A DNA stretch of 5,120 nt, from positions 1 to 5,120 of the forward strand of contig JAPPKT010000285.1 in NCBI GenBank assembly GCA_028819675.1, written 5' to 3'. Numbering within the stretch: position 1 is the first letter of the stretch; each line of letters opens with the position of its first letter. The stretch comes from Caldilineaceae bacterium (GTDB lineage: Bacteria; Chloroflexota; Anaerolineae; Caldilineales; Caldilineaceae). Of the stretch, positions 4,977 to 5,120 are shown in pieces. Both the position numbers and the translations under genes were made by a program. Below the pieces are notes generated by a model. That model was not told where the DNA came from. It worked only from the letters and a program-made list of their open reading frames with translations, and made no database searches.

Positions 4977-5120
4977 ATGCTGACTCTTGTTGAGAAGGTG
5001 GTTTTTCTGGTTGCGGTGGCGGTGTCGATCTATGTGAGTTTTGTGCAGTTCCGGCGCGTTTATGATGTGGTGCGGCGGGGGGCGGGGGAGCTGCCGACGC
5101 GGGGTGAGGTTGCGGGGCGG
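4977..5120 (+). CDS. N-terminus of a membrane-anchored protein, probably a heterodisulfide-reductase-like (Fe-S)-binding oxidoreductase, 3'-truncated
   Basis: Forty-eight codons are visible, open to the window edge. The protein begins MLTLVEKVVFLVAVAVSIYVSF, one transmembrane helix, followed by a basic amphipathic stretch (QFRRVYDVVRRGAGELP). This resembles the start of large bacterial Fe-S oxidoreductases that join an N-terminal nitrate-reductase-gamma-like membrane part to 4Fe-4S and CCG domains (HdrD/GlpC-like). None of those cysteine motifs is within the window, so the assignment rests on the N-terminal pattern alone. It could be another membrane protein. It is divergent from the MFS gene across about 217 bp. 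The ATG is supported by GGTGAG 7 nt upstream. Confidence 0.5.
   Translation, partial: MLTLVEKVVFLVAVAVSIYVSFVQFRRVYDVVRRGAGELPTRGEVAGR

Overview
The window is GC-rich, gene-dense bacterial DNA with five protein genes, two of them cut by the window edges. Nothing in it looks like a phage, a transposon, a CRISPR array or an rRNA/tRNA gene. My best guess for the source is a member of the Chloroflexota (Anaerolineae/Caldilineae-like). That rests on the style of the MFS transporter and the sucrase/ferredoxin-like protein, an Mrp ATPase without the CxxC motif, and short intergenic repeats of the CACGAAG and AGTGGTCAGT kind. It is an inference from memory of such genomes; no search was run.

Layout: (1) 1-794, plus strand: the ATPase domain and C-terminus of an Mrp/ApbC/NBP35-type P-loop protein whose N-terminus lies left of the window. 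(2) 795-995: an intergenic region full of small hairpins and short repeats between two convergent genes, including a strong 15-bp hairpin at 922-964. (3) 996-2042, minus strand: a lipoprotein ferric-iron ABC transporter substrate-binding protein. (4) 2043-2449: a 407-bp gap holding a hairpin-rich leader for the iron-binding gene (about 2043-2190), a nondescript AT-richer stretch (about 2208-2334) and a terminator hairpin (2335-2369) for the gene to its right. (5) 2450-3391, minus strand: a sucrase/ferredoxin-like (Suc_Fer/Apd1-type) thioredoxin-fold protein with a C-x7-CC pair and an HTGGH motif. (6) 3455-4759, minus strand: a 12-TM-type MFS transporter 63 bp upstream of the Suc_Fer gene and probably in one operon with it. 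(7) 4760-4976: a divergent promoter region carrying a short GTGGTCAGT-type repeat. (8) 4977 to the window end, plus strand: the first 48 codons of a membrane-anchored protein resembling the N-terminus of heterodisulfide-reductase-like Fe-S oxidoreductases.

Four of the five genes relate to iron or iron-sulfur chemistry: Fe-S carrier ATPase, ferric-iron binding lipoprotein, predicted [2Fe-2S] thioredoxin-like protein, and probable Fe-S oxidoreductase. The MFS transporter is the exception and its substrate cannot be read from the sequence. The most interesting points are the missing CxxC segment in the Mrp protein, the iron-binder leader in which the Shine-Dalgarno sequence forms exactly the loop of a perfect hairpin with a competing upstream arm, and the MFS/Suc_Fer pairing. 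No clearly new multi-gene system is evident.
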